NCBI GenBank assembly: GCA_017613855.1
Contig: JAGACY010000204.1
Location: forward strand, 1 to 16,605
DNA: 16,605 nt
Source of the DNA: Pseudomonadota bacterium
Lineage (GTDB): Bacteria > Myxococcota > Bradymonadia > UBA4248
Direction of reading: 5' to 3'
Each line of letters begins with the position of its first letter. Position 1 is the stretch's first letter. The notes under the pieces are model-generated. The model did not search any database. It was given only the letters and a program-made list of their open reading frames with translations, and was not told the origin of the DNA. A program made the position numbers and the translations under genes. This document shows, in pieces, positions 1 through 7,627 of the stretch.

Positions 1-6
1 CGCAAA

Positions 7-53
7 GCGTGCCGTATTGACAAGGGGGCAAGACCCCTTGCCAATAGGCGCGC
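7..53 (+). repeat. Bulged-G hairpin repeat, copy 1 (composite)
   Basis: The lower arms are GCGTGCC (7-13) and GGCGCGC (47-53), with one G-T pair. A single unpaired G lies at 14. The upper arms are TATTG (15-19) and CAATA (42-46). Inside sits a second palindrome, CAAGGGG (21-27) with CCCCTTG (34-40). It shares the unpaired G next to TAT with seven other hairpins in the window. It lies beyond the terminator of the EF-G-like gene. Confidence 0.7.
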
Positions 54-60
54 CCAACAA

Positions 61-90
61 AAACCAAAAAAAGACGCCCCGAAGGGCGTC
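61..90 (-). terminator. Rho-independent terminator of the EF-G-like gene
   Basis: Read on the minus strand, a 7-bp stem GACGCCC/GGGCGTC (73-79 with 84-90) closes on a TTCG tetraloop and is followed by a T-rich run. It begins 11 bases after the stop codon of the gene ending at 102. Confidence 0.88.
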
Positions 91-101
91 CAATAAATTT
101 A

Positions 102-2198
102 TTAATCGTCGTCTTCTTCTTTGGCACCACCGAATGGGGATTCCTTGATGATCTTGGCTTCGAGGTTCGCGGGAACATCTTCGTAGCCTTCGAATTCCAT
201 CGTGAAGATACCCTGACCGGAAGTCATGGCGCGGAGATCAGGTGCATAGCGCTGAATTTCGGCGAGCGGGCAGATGGCGTGGATGACGGTCTTTTTGTGT
301 TCGGGATCCATACCGAGGACGCGGCCGCGGCGTGAGTTGATGTCGCCCATGATGTCGCCCACGGAATCGGTCGGGATGGTGATATCCATTTTGTAGACGG
401 GTTCGAGGAGTTTGACGCCGCCCTGTGCGAGGCAGGCGAGGATGGCTTTGCGGCCGGCCATCTGGAAGGCAACTTCCTTGGAGTCTACGGGGTGATATTT
501 ACCATCGATGAGTTCGACCTGAACGTCGGTGACGGGATAACCAGCGAGGGGACCGGATTTCATACGATCAACGATACCCTTTTCGACAGCGGGAATGAAC
601 TGACGGGGAATGGCACCGCCGACGATCTGATCGATGAATTTGAAGCCGCCATCGCGGGGGAGTGGCTCGGCATTGATGTAGCAAACGCCGAACTGACCGG
701 CACCACCGGATTGTTTCTTGTGTTTGCCTTCGATGTTGTTGACGCGTTTTTTGAGGGTTTCGCGATAGGCAACGAGCGGCAGCGAGCTGGTGACTTCGAG
801 TTTGAATTTACGTTTCATCTTGTCGATGGCCATTTCGAGGTGCTGCTGCCCCATACCTTTGAGGGTGAGGGCGCGGCCGAGGTCATCGTAACCCTTGGAG
901 AGCGTAGGATCTTCGTCCATCAGTTTATCGACGGCGATACCGAGTTTGTCTTCTTCGCCCTTGTTCTTGCAGACGATGTTGAAGGACATCATGGGTGCGG
1001 GATAGACGATGGATTTGAATTTGAAGTCGGCATTGGCGGCCAGTGTGTCGTTGGTCTTGGTGTCTTTGAGTTTTGCAACGGCAATGATGTCGCCGAAGAC
1101 GCCCTGTTCAATGGCATCGCGGTTGTTGCCGCGGAGGGCATAGAGTGTACCGAGGCGTTCGACGTCGCCGGTGCGGACGTTGGTGGCGTTGCCATCGGCG
1201 GGCACTTTGCCGGACAGAATACGGAAGATGTTCTGTTTGCCCGAGAATTCATCGATGAATGAACGAATGACGAGGGCAGCGAAGGGACCGTCGGCCGTAC
1301 CTTTGAGCATTTCTTCCTTGTCGCCGCGGAGGATGGCGACTTCGGCACGCTGCGAAGGATTGGGGGCATATTTGACGATCATGTCGAGGAGCTGTTCGAT
1401 GCCGACGAGATTGAGGGCTGCGGTGTAGAACACGGGAACGAGTTTGCCGGTCTGAATGGCAGCGGGCATCGCATTGATGCACTGTTCGTGCGAGAGTTCC
1501 ATCGTGTCGAGGTATTCCATCATGAGGTCGTCATCGGTTTCGGCGACGGCTTCCATAATGGCTTCCCAGGCTTCCTGAACGGCATCGGCATATTCAGCGG
1601 GGACGTCCGTGGCTTTGAATTTGCCGGTGTTGCCTTCGAATACATAAGCTTTGTTGTCGAGCACGGAGATGATGCCCTTGAAGGTTTCGGCTGCGCCCAT
1701 CGGGATGTGCAGCTGAACGGGTGTCACTTCGAGTTCTTCTTTGATATCGGCGAGGCACTGTGCGGCATTGGCGCGTTCCTTGTCCATCTTGTTGATAACG
1801 AACATCTTGGCGAGGCCGAGTTCTTTGGCTTCATGGAAGGCGCGTTCTGTCTGGACTTCGACGCTGTCCGGAGCACTGATGACGATGACGGCCGTATCGG
1901 CACCGCGCATAGCCGTGAAGGAGTCATAGATGAAGTTGCCATCACCCGGAGTGTCGATGATATTGACTTTTTTGCCAGCATATTCGCACCATGCAAAGGC
2001 CGTCGCATTGGAACCACCGCGCTTGACTTCTTCGGGTTCAAAGTCAAACGTCGAAGTACCTGCTACTGTTGAACCAAAGCGCGTTGTTACGCCCGTCTTG
2101 AGCAGAATTGCCTCACCAATCGTTGTTTTGCCGCTTGCGCTGTGACCAACGAGGGCGATGTTGCGGATGTCACTGGAATCAAAAAGAGTCTTAGCCAT
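102..2198 (-). CDS. EF-G-like translational GTPase (EF-G2 type)
   Basis: A cytoplasmic five-domain GTPase of 698 residues, the usual EF-G length. Visible motifs are the P-loop GHSASGKT (18-25), DTPG (82-85) and NKMD (136-139). Domain IV carries QSGGAGQFG (496-504) and the tip motif YHPVDSKE (568-575). The C-terminal domain has NSRRGR (621-626). The P-loop begins GHS rather than the usual AHI/AHV, and DTPG is followed by D86-G-N-F where canonical EF-G has H-V-D-F. Both changes fit the EF-G2/EF-G-like branch (Thermus EF-G-2, mycobacterial FusA2) rather than the main elongation factor. The switch-I motif RGITI is replaced by RGGSN. The translocation-tip histidine is kept (H569). The start is supported by AGGAG seven bases upstream. 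It is transcribed alone and divergently from priA, with its own terminator. The family call is firm; the cellular role of this branch is not settled. Confidence 0.9.
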   Translation of the reverse strand: MAKTLFDSSDIRNIALVGHSASGKTTIGEAILLKTGVTTRFGSTVAGTSTFDFEPEEVKRGGSNATAFAWCEYAGKKVNIIDTPGDGNFIYDSFTAMRGADTAVIVISAPDSVEVQTERAFHEAKELGLAKMFVINKMDKERANAAQCLADIKEELEVTPVQLHIPMGAAETFKGIISVLDNKAYVFEGNTGKFKATDVPAEYADAVQEAWEAIMEAVAETDDDLMMEYLDTMELSHEQCINAMPAAIQTGKLVPVFYTAALNLVGIEQLLDMIVKYAPNPSQRAEVAILRGDKEEMLKGTADGPFAALVIRSFIDEFSGKQNIFRILSGKVPADGNATNVRTGDVERLGTLYALRGNNRDAIEQGVFGDIIAVAKLKDTKTNDTLAANADFKFKSIVYPAPMMSFNIVCKNKGEEDKLGIAVDKLMDEDPTLSKGYDDLGRALTLKGMGQQHLEMAIDKMKRKFKLEVTSSLPLVAYRETLKKRVNNIEGKHKKQSGGAGQFGVCYINAEPLPRDGGFKFIDQIVGGAIPRQFIPAVEKGIVDRMKSGPLAGYPVTDVQVELIDGKYHPVDSKEVAFQMAGRKAILACLAQGGVKLLEPVYKMDITIPTDSVGDIMGDINSRRGRVLGMDPEHKKTVIHAICPLAEIQRYAPDLRAMTSGQGIFTMEFEGYEDVPANLEAKIIKESPFGGAKEEDDD

Positions 2199-2328
2199 GC
2201 TGAATCTCCTGGGGGGTAAAAAATGTGTTTTAGCCGCGTGTTTTCTTAAAAATGATGGCTCTGCACGCCGCTATTTTTGTCTCTGTCTGCGCACGATGGG
2301 CCCAAACCGCCCATTTTGAACGCCGGGC

Positions 2329-2357
2329 AATCTATGCTTTTAATCCGATTTCGTCAA
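2329..2357 (-). promoter_or_regulatory. Likely sigma-70-type promoter for the EF-G-like gene
   Basis: On the minus strand, TTGACG (2352-2357) and TAGATT (2329-2334) are separated by exactly 17 bases. The -35 box matches 5 of 6 consensus bases and the -10 box 4 of 6. It would give a leader of about 125 bases, which contains a small hairpin with arms ATGGGC (2296-2301) and GCCCAT (2309-2314). Confidence 0.5.
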
Positions 2358-2396
2358 GGAATATCCCGTGCATTTGTGATATGATATGGGTGGGGT

Positions 2397-2455
2397 GCCA
2401 TGCCTATCCTGACAGAGACGCCCGGACCGGTCGTCTCTACAGGATACGGCATGGC
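2397..2455 (-). repeat. Bulged-G hairpin repeat, copy 2 (composite)
   Basis: The outer arms are GCCATGCC (2397-2404) and GGCATGGC (2448-2455), a perfect 8-bp stem. The upper arms are TATCCTG (2405-2411) and CAGGATA (2440-2446). The single unpaired base is C2447, a G when read on the minus strand. Nested inside are AGAGACG (2414-2420) and CGTCTCT (2432-2438). It abuts the next copy with no gap. It lies where an upstream ATG (2400) would extend priA, so that extension is probably not coding. Confidence 0.75.
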
Positions 2456-2491
2456 TGCGTCGCTATGCCGCGATGCGGTATACGCGACGCA
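2456..2491 (-). repeat. Bulged-G hairpin repeat, copy 3
   Basis: The lower arms are TGCGTCGC (2456-2463) and GCGACGCA (2484-2491). The upper arms are TATGCCGC (2464-2471) and GCGGTATA (2475-2482), with one G-T pair and a three-base loop. The unpaired base is C2483, a G on the minus strand. It forms a direct pair with copy 2. Confidence 0.75.
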
Positions 2492-2521
2492 ATTCCGCAT
2501 TCTGCATTCCGCATTCCGAAT
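2490..2521 (+). repeat. ATTCCGCATT-type short repeat upstream of priA
   Basis: A run of ATTCCGCATTC-like units lies just before the priA start. Its first 19 bases (2490-2508) recur inverted just after the priA stop (4952-4970) with two mismatches. Confidence 0.6.
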
Positions 2522-2525
2522 TTTC

Positions 2526-4949
2526 ATGTATTGTTCCGTCGTCCTCTTTTCTCGCCCGTTAGATCCCTTGTCGTATCGCGTGGATGTGCCCGTTCGCGTG
2601 GGGGCCGTCGTCCAGGTGCCGCTGGGGCGCAAGTCATGCACGGGGATTATTACTGCGCTTTCGGAGGATAAACCCGCCTACAATGGCCGCATTCGCAGCA
2701 TCCTCGAGGTCGTCGATCCCGTGCCCTTTATCAGCGAACCGCTCATGGCGACGCTGCGTTTCATGGCGGCCTATTACCAAAGCCCTCTGGGATTTTGCCT
2801 AAAACTGGCCATCCCTGCGGGGATGATGCGCGAAGGGGAATGCGTATACCGGTTCGCAACCGAAATGGGGGAGATTACGTCACCAGGTAGAGACGTTCCA
2901 TGGAACGTCTCTACTGGCGACGCATTACCCGAACGCGAAATCAAAAAACAATACCAAATTGACCAGAAAACCTTCGACCACTGGGTGGCCGACGGCAAGC
3001 TCGTGCCCCAATGGACGTTGCCCAGGGCGCATCAAAAAGAGACCGTCGAAGCCGTCTATGAAGCCACCGATGTTGAGATTCCCAAGCGATTTGGCCAAAA
3101 ACAACGGGGATTGTACGACTGGATCAAAGGGCAGGATGGGCCCGTGCGCCATTCGGCCATTCTGGAAAAATTCGGTTCCTGTTCGGCGGTTTTGCATCGC
3201 CTCGAGGAACTGGGGCTCATTGCGGTATCGACCAAAACCCGCGACAAAACTTCCTTTGATGATATTACCCCGATCGTGCATGAGGTCGAACGCACCGACG
3301 AACAGAATGAAGCCATTCGTGTTGTATTGGAACATGAGGGTTTCGGGAGTTTTTTGCTCTTTGGGGTGACCGGAAGCGGCAAAACCGAAGTGTATCTCGG
3401 CGTCATGGAGGCGATCCGTGCTCGCGGGCAGGGGTGTATCTTCGTTTTGCCCGAAATTGCCCTCACGCCGCAGTTTTGTGCCGTCTTTAAAGGCAGATTT
3501 GGTAACGATGTCGCGGTTTTGCACAGCGGATTGAGCGAAAGTGAGCGCTTTGACACCTGGAGCCGGATTCGGGACGGCAGGATTGGAATTGCCATCGGGC
3601 CGCGCAGTGCCTTGTTCGCACCGGTGCAAAACCTGGGGCTCATCGTGATCGACGAGGAACACGACGGGTCGTTCAAGCAGGCCGAAGCGCCGCGCTACCA
3701 TGCCCGCGATATGGCTTTGTACCTGGGGATGCAGGCCAAATGCGCTGTCATTCTGGGGTCGGCTACACCTTCGCTCGAGAGCTACAGCCGGGCATTGCAG
3801 GGCAAAATGACGCTGCTTACACTGACCAAGCGCCCCCAGGCACGCCCGATGCCAGAAATTCGAATCGTCGATATGCGCAACCGCCCCAAGCCCGTCTTTC
3901 CAGACGATTGCGGCGATTCGGAAAAGAATCGCATTGAGATTCGCTCACGCCTGCTTTCGGATGAACTCGTTGCGGCATTGCACGAGACGATCGACCGCAA
4001 AGAGCAGGCCATGATCTTCCTCAATCGGCGTGGTTTTTCGACGTTTATCCAATGCGACTATTGCGGGCATGTGCTTTACTGCCCCAATTGCGATGTCGCT
4101 TTAACCTACTATAAATACTCGAACGATTTGCATTGTCACTATTGCGATTTCGTCGCCCATACCGATGGCGTATGCCCCAAATGCGGTCGTCGTGAATTGA
4201 ACTACACTGGATACGGCACGGAGCGCCTGGTCGAAGTGCTGCAGTCTGAATTTCCCGATGCACACATCGACCGTTTGGATCGCGACCGCGCGACGACCAA
4301 GGGGATTCAGAATGTCCTCGATTTGTTCAGGAACGGCGATATCGACATTCTCGTGGGTACGCAGATGATCGCCAAAGGGCATGACATTCACAATGTGACG
4401 CTCGTGGGTATCGTGAATGCCGATATGAGCCTGCATTTGCCCGATTTTCGTGCATCCGAGCGCACTTACCAGCTTTTGACGCAGGTGAGCGGGCGTGCCG
4501 GGCGCGGCAATCGACCCGGGCGTGTGATTCTGCAAACCCTCAAGCCTGAACATCCTGCCATAAAGGGCATTGTTGAACGCGATTTTGCGTCTTTTGCCGC
4601 ACAGGAACTTGAGATTCGACGTGCACTGCAGTACTCCCCATTTTCCTATATGGTTTTGATGCGCTTCGAAGGCCCTGATTACACCGTGACCGAAAAATAC
4701 GCGATTCAAATGGCAAATGCAGCCCGCACCCTGCTTAAAGACTTGTCGAACGGGCGCGTTCTGGGCCCCGCATCGGCCCCCATCCCCATGCTCTGCGGCA
4801 ATGCTCGCTATCAGCTTTTTTTGCGCCATGCCATTCGCCCGGCTTTGCACCAATGGCTCGGCATGATCCTCAAGCAAACCGAAGAATTTCGAACGCGAAA
4901 CGGCAATGTGAAATGCGTGATCGATGTGGATCCGTATGATATGCTTTGA
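2526..4949 (+). CDS. priA: Primosomal protein N' (PriA), replication-restart helicase
   Basis: PriA is the DEAH-type 3'-5' DNA helicase that reloads the replisome at stalled or repaired forks. From the chosen ATG the protein has 807 residues. It has an N-terminal 3'-DNA-binding domain (about 1-110), a winged-helix segment near 200-260, Walker A GVTGSGKT (280-287), the DEEH box (376-379), an eight-cysteine double zinc site (from 510), and the late helicase motif SGRAGRG. The start at 2526 is chosen because MYCSVVLFSRPLDPLSY aligns with the beginning of known PriA proteins. The frame stays open back to 2400, but that stretch is made of palindromic repeats. No strong ribosome site is visible. 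A perfect 28-bp palindrome is read through in frame at about residues 121-130, between the DNA-binding and winged-helix domains. It converges on the permease gene. Confidence 0.95.
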   Translation: MYCSVVLFSRPLDPLSYRVDVPVRVGAVVQVPLGRKSCTGIITALSEDKPAYNGRIRSILEVVDPVPFISEPLMATLRFMAAYYQSPLGFCLKLAIPAGMMREGECVYRFATEMGEITSPGRDVPWNVSTGDALPEREIKKQYQIDQKTFDHWVADGKLVPQWTLPRAHQKETVEAVYEATDVEIPKRFGQKQRGLYDWIKGQDGPVRHSAILEKFGSCSAVLHRLEELGLIAVSTKTRDKTSFDDITPIVHEVERTDEQNEAIRVVLEHEGFGSFLLFGVTGSGKTEVYLGVMEAIRARGQGCIFVLPEIALTPQFCAVFKGRFGNDVAVLHSGLSESERFDTWSRIRDGRIGIAIGPRSALFAPVQNLGLIVIDEEHDGSFKQAEAPRYHARDMALYLGMQAKCAVILGSATPSLESYSRALQGKMTLLTLTKRPQARPMPEIRIVDMRNRPKPVFPDDCGDSEKNRIEIRSRLLSDELVAALHETIDRKEQAMIFLNRRGFSTFIQCDYCGHVLYCPNCDVALTYYKYSNDLHCHYCDFVAHTDGVCPKCGRRELNYTGYGTERLVEVLQSEFPDAHIDRLDRDRATTKGIQNVLDLFRNGDIDILVGTQMIAKGHDIHNVTLVGIVNADMSLHLPDFRASERTYQLLTQVSGRAGRGNRPGRVILQTLKPEHPAIKGIVERDFASFAAQELEIRRALQYSPFSYMVLMRFEGPDYTVTEKYAIQMANAARTLLKDLSNGRVLGPASAPIPMLCGNARYQLFLRHAIRPALHQWLGMILKQTEEFRTRNGNVKCVIDVDPYDML
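2887..2914. repeat. Perfect 28-bp palindrome inside priA
   Basis: The half-site GTAGAGACGTTCCA (2887-2900) is followed immediately by its exact reverse complement (2901-2914). It shares the AGAGACG/CGTCTCT arms with the palindrome nested in hairpin copy 2 upstream. It is translated as part of PriA without breaking the frame. Confidence 0.9.
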
Positions 4950-4951
4950 AT

Positions 4952-4970
4952 AATGCGTAATGCGGAATTG
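4952..4970 (-). repeat. Inverted copy of the pre-priA short repeat
   Basis: The reverse complement, CAATTCCGCATTACGCATT, matches 2490-2508 at 17 of 19 positions. It fills much of the 45-base gap between the converging priA and permease genes, where no U-tract terminator is visible. Confidence 0.6.
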
Positions 4971-4994
4971 GATTTGCAAAACTAATTCATAAAA

Positions 4995-6479
4995 TCACAT
5001 TTTTTTCGGAAGCAGCAGATGGAACAGCATTGCCGAGACACCGCCAGCCACGATGGGGGAATCGAAAAAAGTCTTGGCAATATCGGGCAATTTAGCGAAT
5101 GCATCGGGCTTGACCATGGCCATGATACCGATGCTCAACGAAGCTGCAATGATCAGGGATTCACGCCGATTTACGGGATGCTGCAATAAAATGCGGATAC
5201 CGGAGCAGGCGATGGATCCAAAGAGGATGAGCAGTGCCCCGCCCAGAACCGGTGCCGGAAGCAGCTGGAAAAACACGACGATAAATGGGCACAGCGCGAA
5301 AATCAGGAACAGGACGCCGCAGAATTTGCCCACTTTGCGGCTGGCTACGCCACTGAGCTGGATGACGCCATTGTTCTGAGAAAAAGTTGCAGCCGGGAAA
5401 CATCCGAAAATAGCGCCCAACGATGTGATCAGGCCGTCGCACATAATGCCGCCCGTAATGCGCTTTTGATAAAGTTCACCTTCTGTGGGTTGTTCCGAGA
5501 CTGCACTGGTTGCCGTCAAATCGCCGATGGCTTCGATGACTACCATCACGAAGAGGAAAATGAGCACGAGCAGAGCGTGCAAATCGAACGCAAAGAAGCC
5601 GAATTTAAAGGGAATGGGGACTTCGAACCAATGGTGTGGCTGCGATAATATAGACCAATCGACTAATCCCATGGGGATGGCAATCAAAAAGCCGCCAATG
5701 ACGCCGATCATAAGTGCTGCCATGCGCAGCAGTTTCGATTTGGCGCGGTTGCAAAGAAAAATAATAAGAAAAACAAGTGCTCCCAGCCCGAGATAAATGG
5801 GGTCACCAAACGTGCCGTTGTCTTGTGCAACCTTGCCTCCCGCAAAGGAGTCGGCACCCACCCCGATGAGCGAGATCCCGATCATCATGACCGTGACACC
5901 CGCAACGGTATGGGTAATGACTTTTTGCAGGTATCTGATAAACCGGCTGCATAGCATGACCACAAGACCGCCCAGAAAACAGGTGCAAAAGAGTGTGGCC
6001 ATCATTTCGTCCTGGGAGAGTCCCTTGTCGTGGAGAAGGTAGGTGCCGATAGAAATAAGCGCCCCGGGAAAGCAAAAACTCGTCGCCTGGATGCTCAGCA
6101 TCCCGGAACCAATGCCGAATGGGCGTGTGACCTGCACCAGAATGCCAATACCTGCGAAAAATAAAGACATGCTGACGAGATAGGAGATGGTTGAACCATC
6201 CAGACCGAGCGCCCCTGCGACAATGGCCGGCGGCGCCATAACGCTCAGTACCATCGACAAGATATGCTGGAATGCCGCGATGAGCGATATGCCAAATGAA
6301 GGTTTTGAATCCAGAGGGAAAATGAGCTCCGATGCTTTGGGCGCATTCTCCTGCAGGTTTTCATCTTCCTTTGGGGGGGCGTCTTGTTGTGCAGGCATTT
6401 TGGGGGAGTCTACATCTTCCTGCTGAGTCACATTTTCCTGAAGGTTATTGTCTTGCGATGAGTTGTCAGATGCTTGCAT
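4995..6479 (-). CDS. NCS2-family nucleobase permease (xanthine/urate type)
   Basis: An inner-membrane purine importer of the NCS2/nucleobase-ascorbate family, 494 residues with a dozen or more hydrophobic segments. The family signature is clear: QNNGVIQLSGVASR near the C-terminal half, close to the xanthine-permease QNNGVIQMTGVASR. There is also the TM8 motif VIEAIGDLTATSAVS, whose acidic residue binds substrate in XanQ, and the AFQHIL start of TM1. The signature threonine is serine here. About 55 hydrophilic, Gln/Glu/Asp-rich residues precede the first membrane helix and contain LQEN twice. The ATG at 6479 is preferred over an in-frame GTG six bases upstream, because GGAGG (6485-6489) lies five bases before the ATG and overlaps the GTG. 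No neighbouring purine-catabolism gene is present. Xanthine or urate is the best guess, uracil less likely. Confidence 0.88.
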   Translation of the reverse strand: MQASDNSSQDNNLQENVTQQEDVDSPKMPAQQDAPPKEDENLQENAPKASELIFPLDSKPSFGISLIAAFQHILSMVLSVMAPPAIVAGALGLDGSTISYLVSMSLFFAGIGILVQVTRPFGIGSGMLSIQATSFCFPGALISIGTYLLHDKGLSQDEMMATLFCTCFLGGLVVMLCSRFIRYLQKVITHTVAGVTVMMIGISLIGVGADSFAGGKVAQDNGTFGDPIYLGLGALVFLIIFLCNRAKSKLLRMAALMIGVIGGFLIAIPMGLVDWSILSQPHHWFEVPIPFKFGFFAFDLHALLVLIFLFVMVVIEAIGDLTATSAVSEQPTEGELYQKRITGGIMCDGLITSLGAIFGCFPAATFSQNNGVIQLSGVASRKVGKFCGVLFLIFALCPFIVVFFQLLPAPVLGGALLILFGSIACSGIRILLQHPVNRRESLIIAASLSIGIMAMVKPDAFAKLPDIAKTFFDSPIVAGGVSAMLFHLLLPKKM

Positions 6480-6779
6480 ACACACCTCCGCCTTATGTTT
6501 TCCCGAGATCAGGGAGCTTTGTTTAAATACGGACTTTAATCGTTAATCATGCGCGGAGCAAAGGATTTTTCTGGAATCCTGAATTAAAGATGTCACTCGT
6601 TGGAAATCGCAGGGGGCGTGCTCTTGAACAATCTTGATGCGTTTCTACAAATAGAATTAAAATCGATATACAGTGCCTTAAGCATTATACAACTTGAAGA
6701 ATTTGCGACTCACGTGGTACAAATTAGGTGTGTATGATTTGAATGTTATGCGCTTATCCATAAAGAGAGGAGAAGAAAA
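6480..6779. other. 300-base divergent intergenic region
   Basis: It separates the minus-strand permease from the plus-strand membrane protein. A perfect TATAAT lies on the minus strand (6684-6689) but without a good -35 box. On the plus strand, TTGAAG (6694-6699) and TACAAA (6718-6723) are spaced by 18 bases and could drive the gene at 6780. The permease leader would be about 200 bases long. I see no recognisable purine riboswitch core and no open frame. Confidence 0.45.
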
Positions 6780-7502
6780 ATGGATGATCATCCGCTGGAA
6801 ACAACACAGAGTTCGCCCGTTGCGCATCGTAAAAAAGGTCTTTTCTTATGGACGATTCTGACGATGGCAACCATTGGGGTCTATCTGGTTCCCTATGGAA
6901 AATATGCTCTTTATCCGTTTAGATTGCTCTACTCCTTTCTTCATCAGATGGCATTTGGGTTTTCGAACCTCATCATGGGGGGAGACTTTAAAGATTTGAG
7001 TCTGCATTGGGATGGCAATGGCGGTGCCTATACCATTTTTTGGAGTACGCATGATTTCCCGTACGGTTTGATTGCGCTTGGCGGTTTGCTTGGTCCGCTG
7101 CTCTTTAGCATCGTTTGTTTTGTATTAAGCCGCAATGCCAAGGCGTCTCGCATCGGTTTGTTTTTATTTACGGCATTTTGTGCATTCTCTATCATTGCCT
7201 ATGTCCACAATTTCCTTGGCATCGTGCTCGTGGGGCTTGCCGGATTTGTGACATTTTCTGTGGCACTTCTTTCCAAATCGAAGAGCATTCCTCGCTATGT
7301 CATGCTCATTTTGGCAATTACGTCGGCTGCGGGCATCTTTTCGCATGGCGATTACATTTATTTTGGGCACAATATCGCAGACTATATCTCCAATAAACTC
7401 TTTTTGCCGCCGATGTTCTGGACAATTACGCTGACCATCGTTTCTGCACTCGTGCTTATGTTTGGTGTGATGAGCTTTTTCCATACCAAACCAGAGGATT
7501 AA
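6780..7502 (+). CDS. M50B-like membrane protein lacking the HExxH site
   Basis: A 240-residue integral membrane protein with about six hydrophobic segments. Residues 45-85 follow the layout of the M50B-like peptidase family (PF13398 type): YPFRLLYSFLHQM, then a GG turn (67-68), then LHWDGNGGAYT. In active members this region reads FxHExxHAxAALLTGG, then a PDGSG-like strand. A glycine-rich helix (ALGGLLGPLLF, 99-109) follows, as in the family. The zinc motif HExxH is H55-Q56-M57-A58-F59, so the catalytic glutamate and second histidine are missing, and proteolysis is not expected. AGGAG lies eight bases before the ATG. It stands alone, divergent from the permease and followed by palindromes. 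Family membership is inferred from pattern only; if it is wrong, this is an unassigned membrane protein. Confidence 0.75.
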   Translation: MDDHPLETTQSSPVAHRKKGLFLWTILTMATIGVYLVPYGKYALYPFRLLYSFLHQMAFGFSNLIMGGDFKDLSLHWDGNGGAYTIFWSTHDFPYGLIALGGLLGPLLFSIVCFVLSRNAKASRIGLFLFTAFCAFSIIAYVHNFLGIVLVGLAGFVTFSVALLSKSKSIPRYVMLILAITSAAGIFSHGDYIYFGHNIADYISNKLFLPPMFWTITLTIVSALVLMFGVMSFFHTKPED

Positions 7503-7508
7503 TATTTT

Positions 7509-7524
7509 GTCGCACGCGTGCGAC
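7509..7524. repeat. 16-bp perfect palindrome
   Basis: GTCGCACGCGTGCGAC is fully self-complementary and lies just after the stop of the M50B-like gene. No U-tract follows, so a terminator role is unproven. Confidence 0.6.
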
Positions 7525-7538
7525 ACGTAACTGTTAAG

Positions 7539-7577
7539 CCGGGGCTCTGCCCCGGCCCCCGCTAAGGGGCTGCCCCC
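7539..7577. repeat. GC-rich palindromic repeat
   Basis: Arms CCGGGGC (7539-7545) and GCCCCGG (7549-7555) enclose TCT. A related CCCC/GGGG stem and GGGGCTGCCCC follow. This belongs to the G/C-block palindromes also seen at 21-40 and 10998-11065. Confidence 0.55.
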
Positions 7578-7587
7578 AAAAAAGCAG

Positions 7588-7621
7588 GCCGTGCGTATTG
7601 CGCACAGCGCAATAGCACGGC
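7588..7621 (+). repeat. Bulged-G hairpin repeat, copy 4
   Basis: The lower arms are GCCGTGC (7588-7594) and GCACGGC (7615-7621). The unpaired base is G7595. The upper arms TATTGCGC (7596-7603) and GCGCAATA (7607-7614) close on the three-base loop ACA. All 15 base pairs are Watson-Crick. Confidence 0.8.
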
Positions 7622-7627
7622 GGCTAA

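Noticed and set aside
492..2072. Long plus-strand open frames opposite the EF-G-like gene
   Set aside because: They are antisense shadows of a well-conserved coding region with low-complexity translations.
2400..2525. 42-residue N-terminal extension of PriA from the ATG at 2400
   Set aside because: The stretch is two abutting hairpin repeats plus short direct repeats, has no PriA similarity, and the family start matches the ATG at 2526.
2252..2671. Open frame of 139 codons before and into priA
   Set aside because: It overlaps the promoter region and the start of priA in another frame, has no ribosome site and reads through repeats.
2925..3701. Minus-strand open frames opposite priA, also at 4101-4979
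   Set aside because: They lie wholly antisense to conserved helicase motifs and have no recognisable protein.
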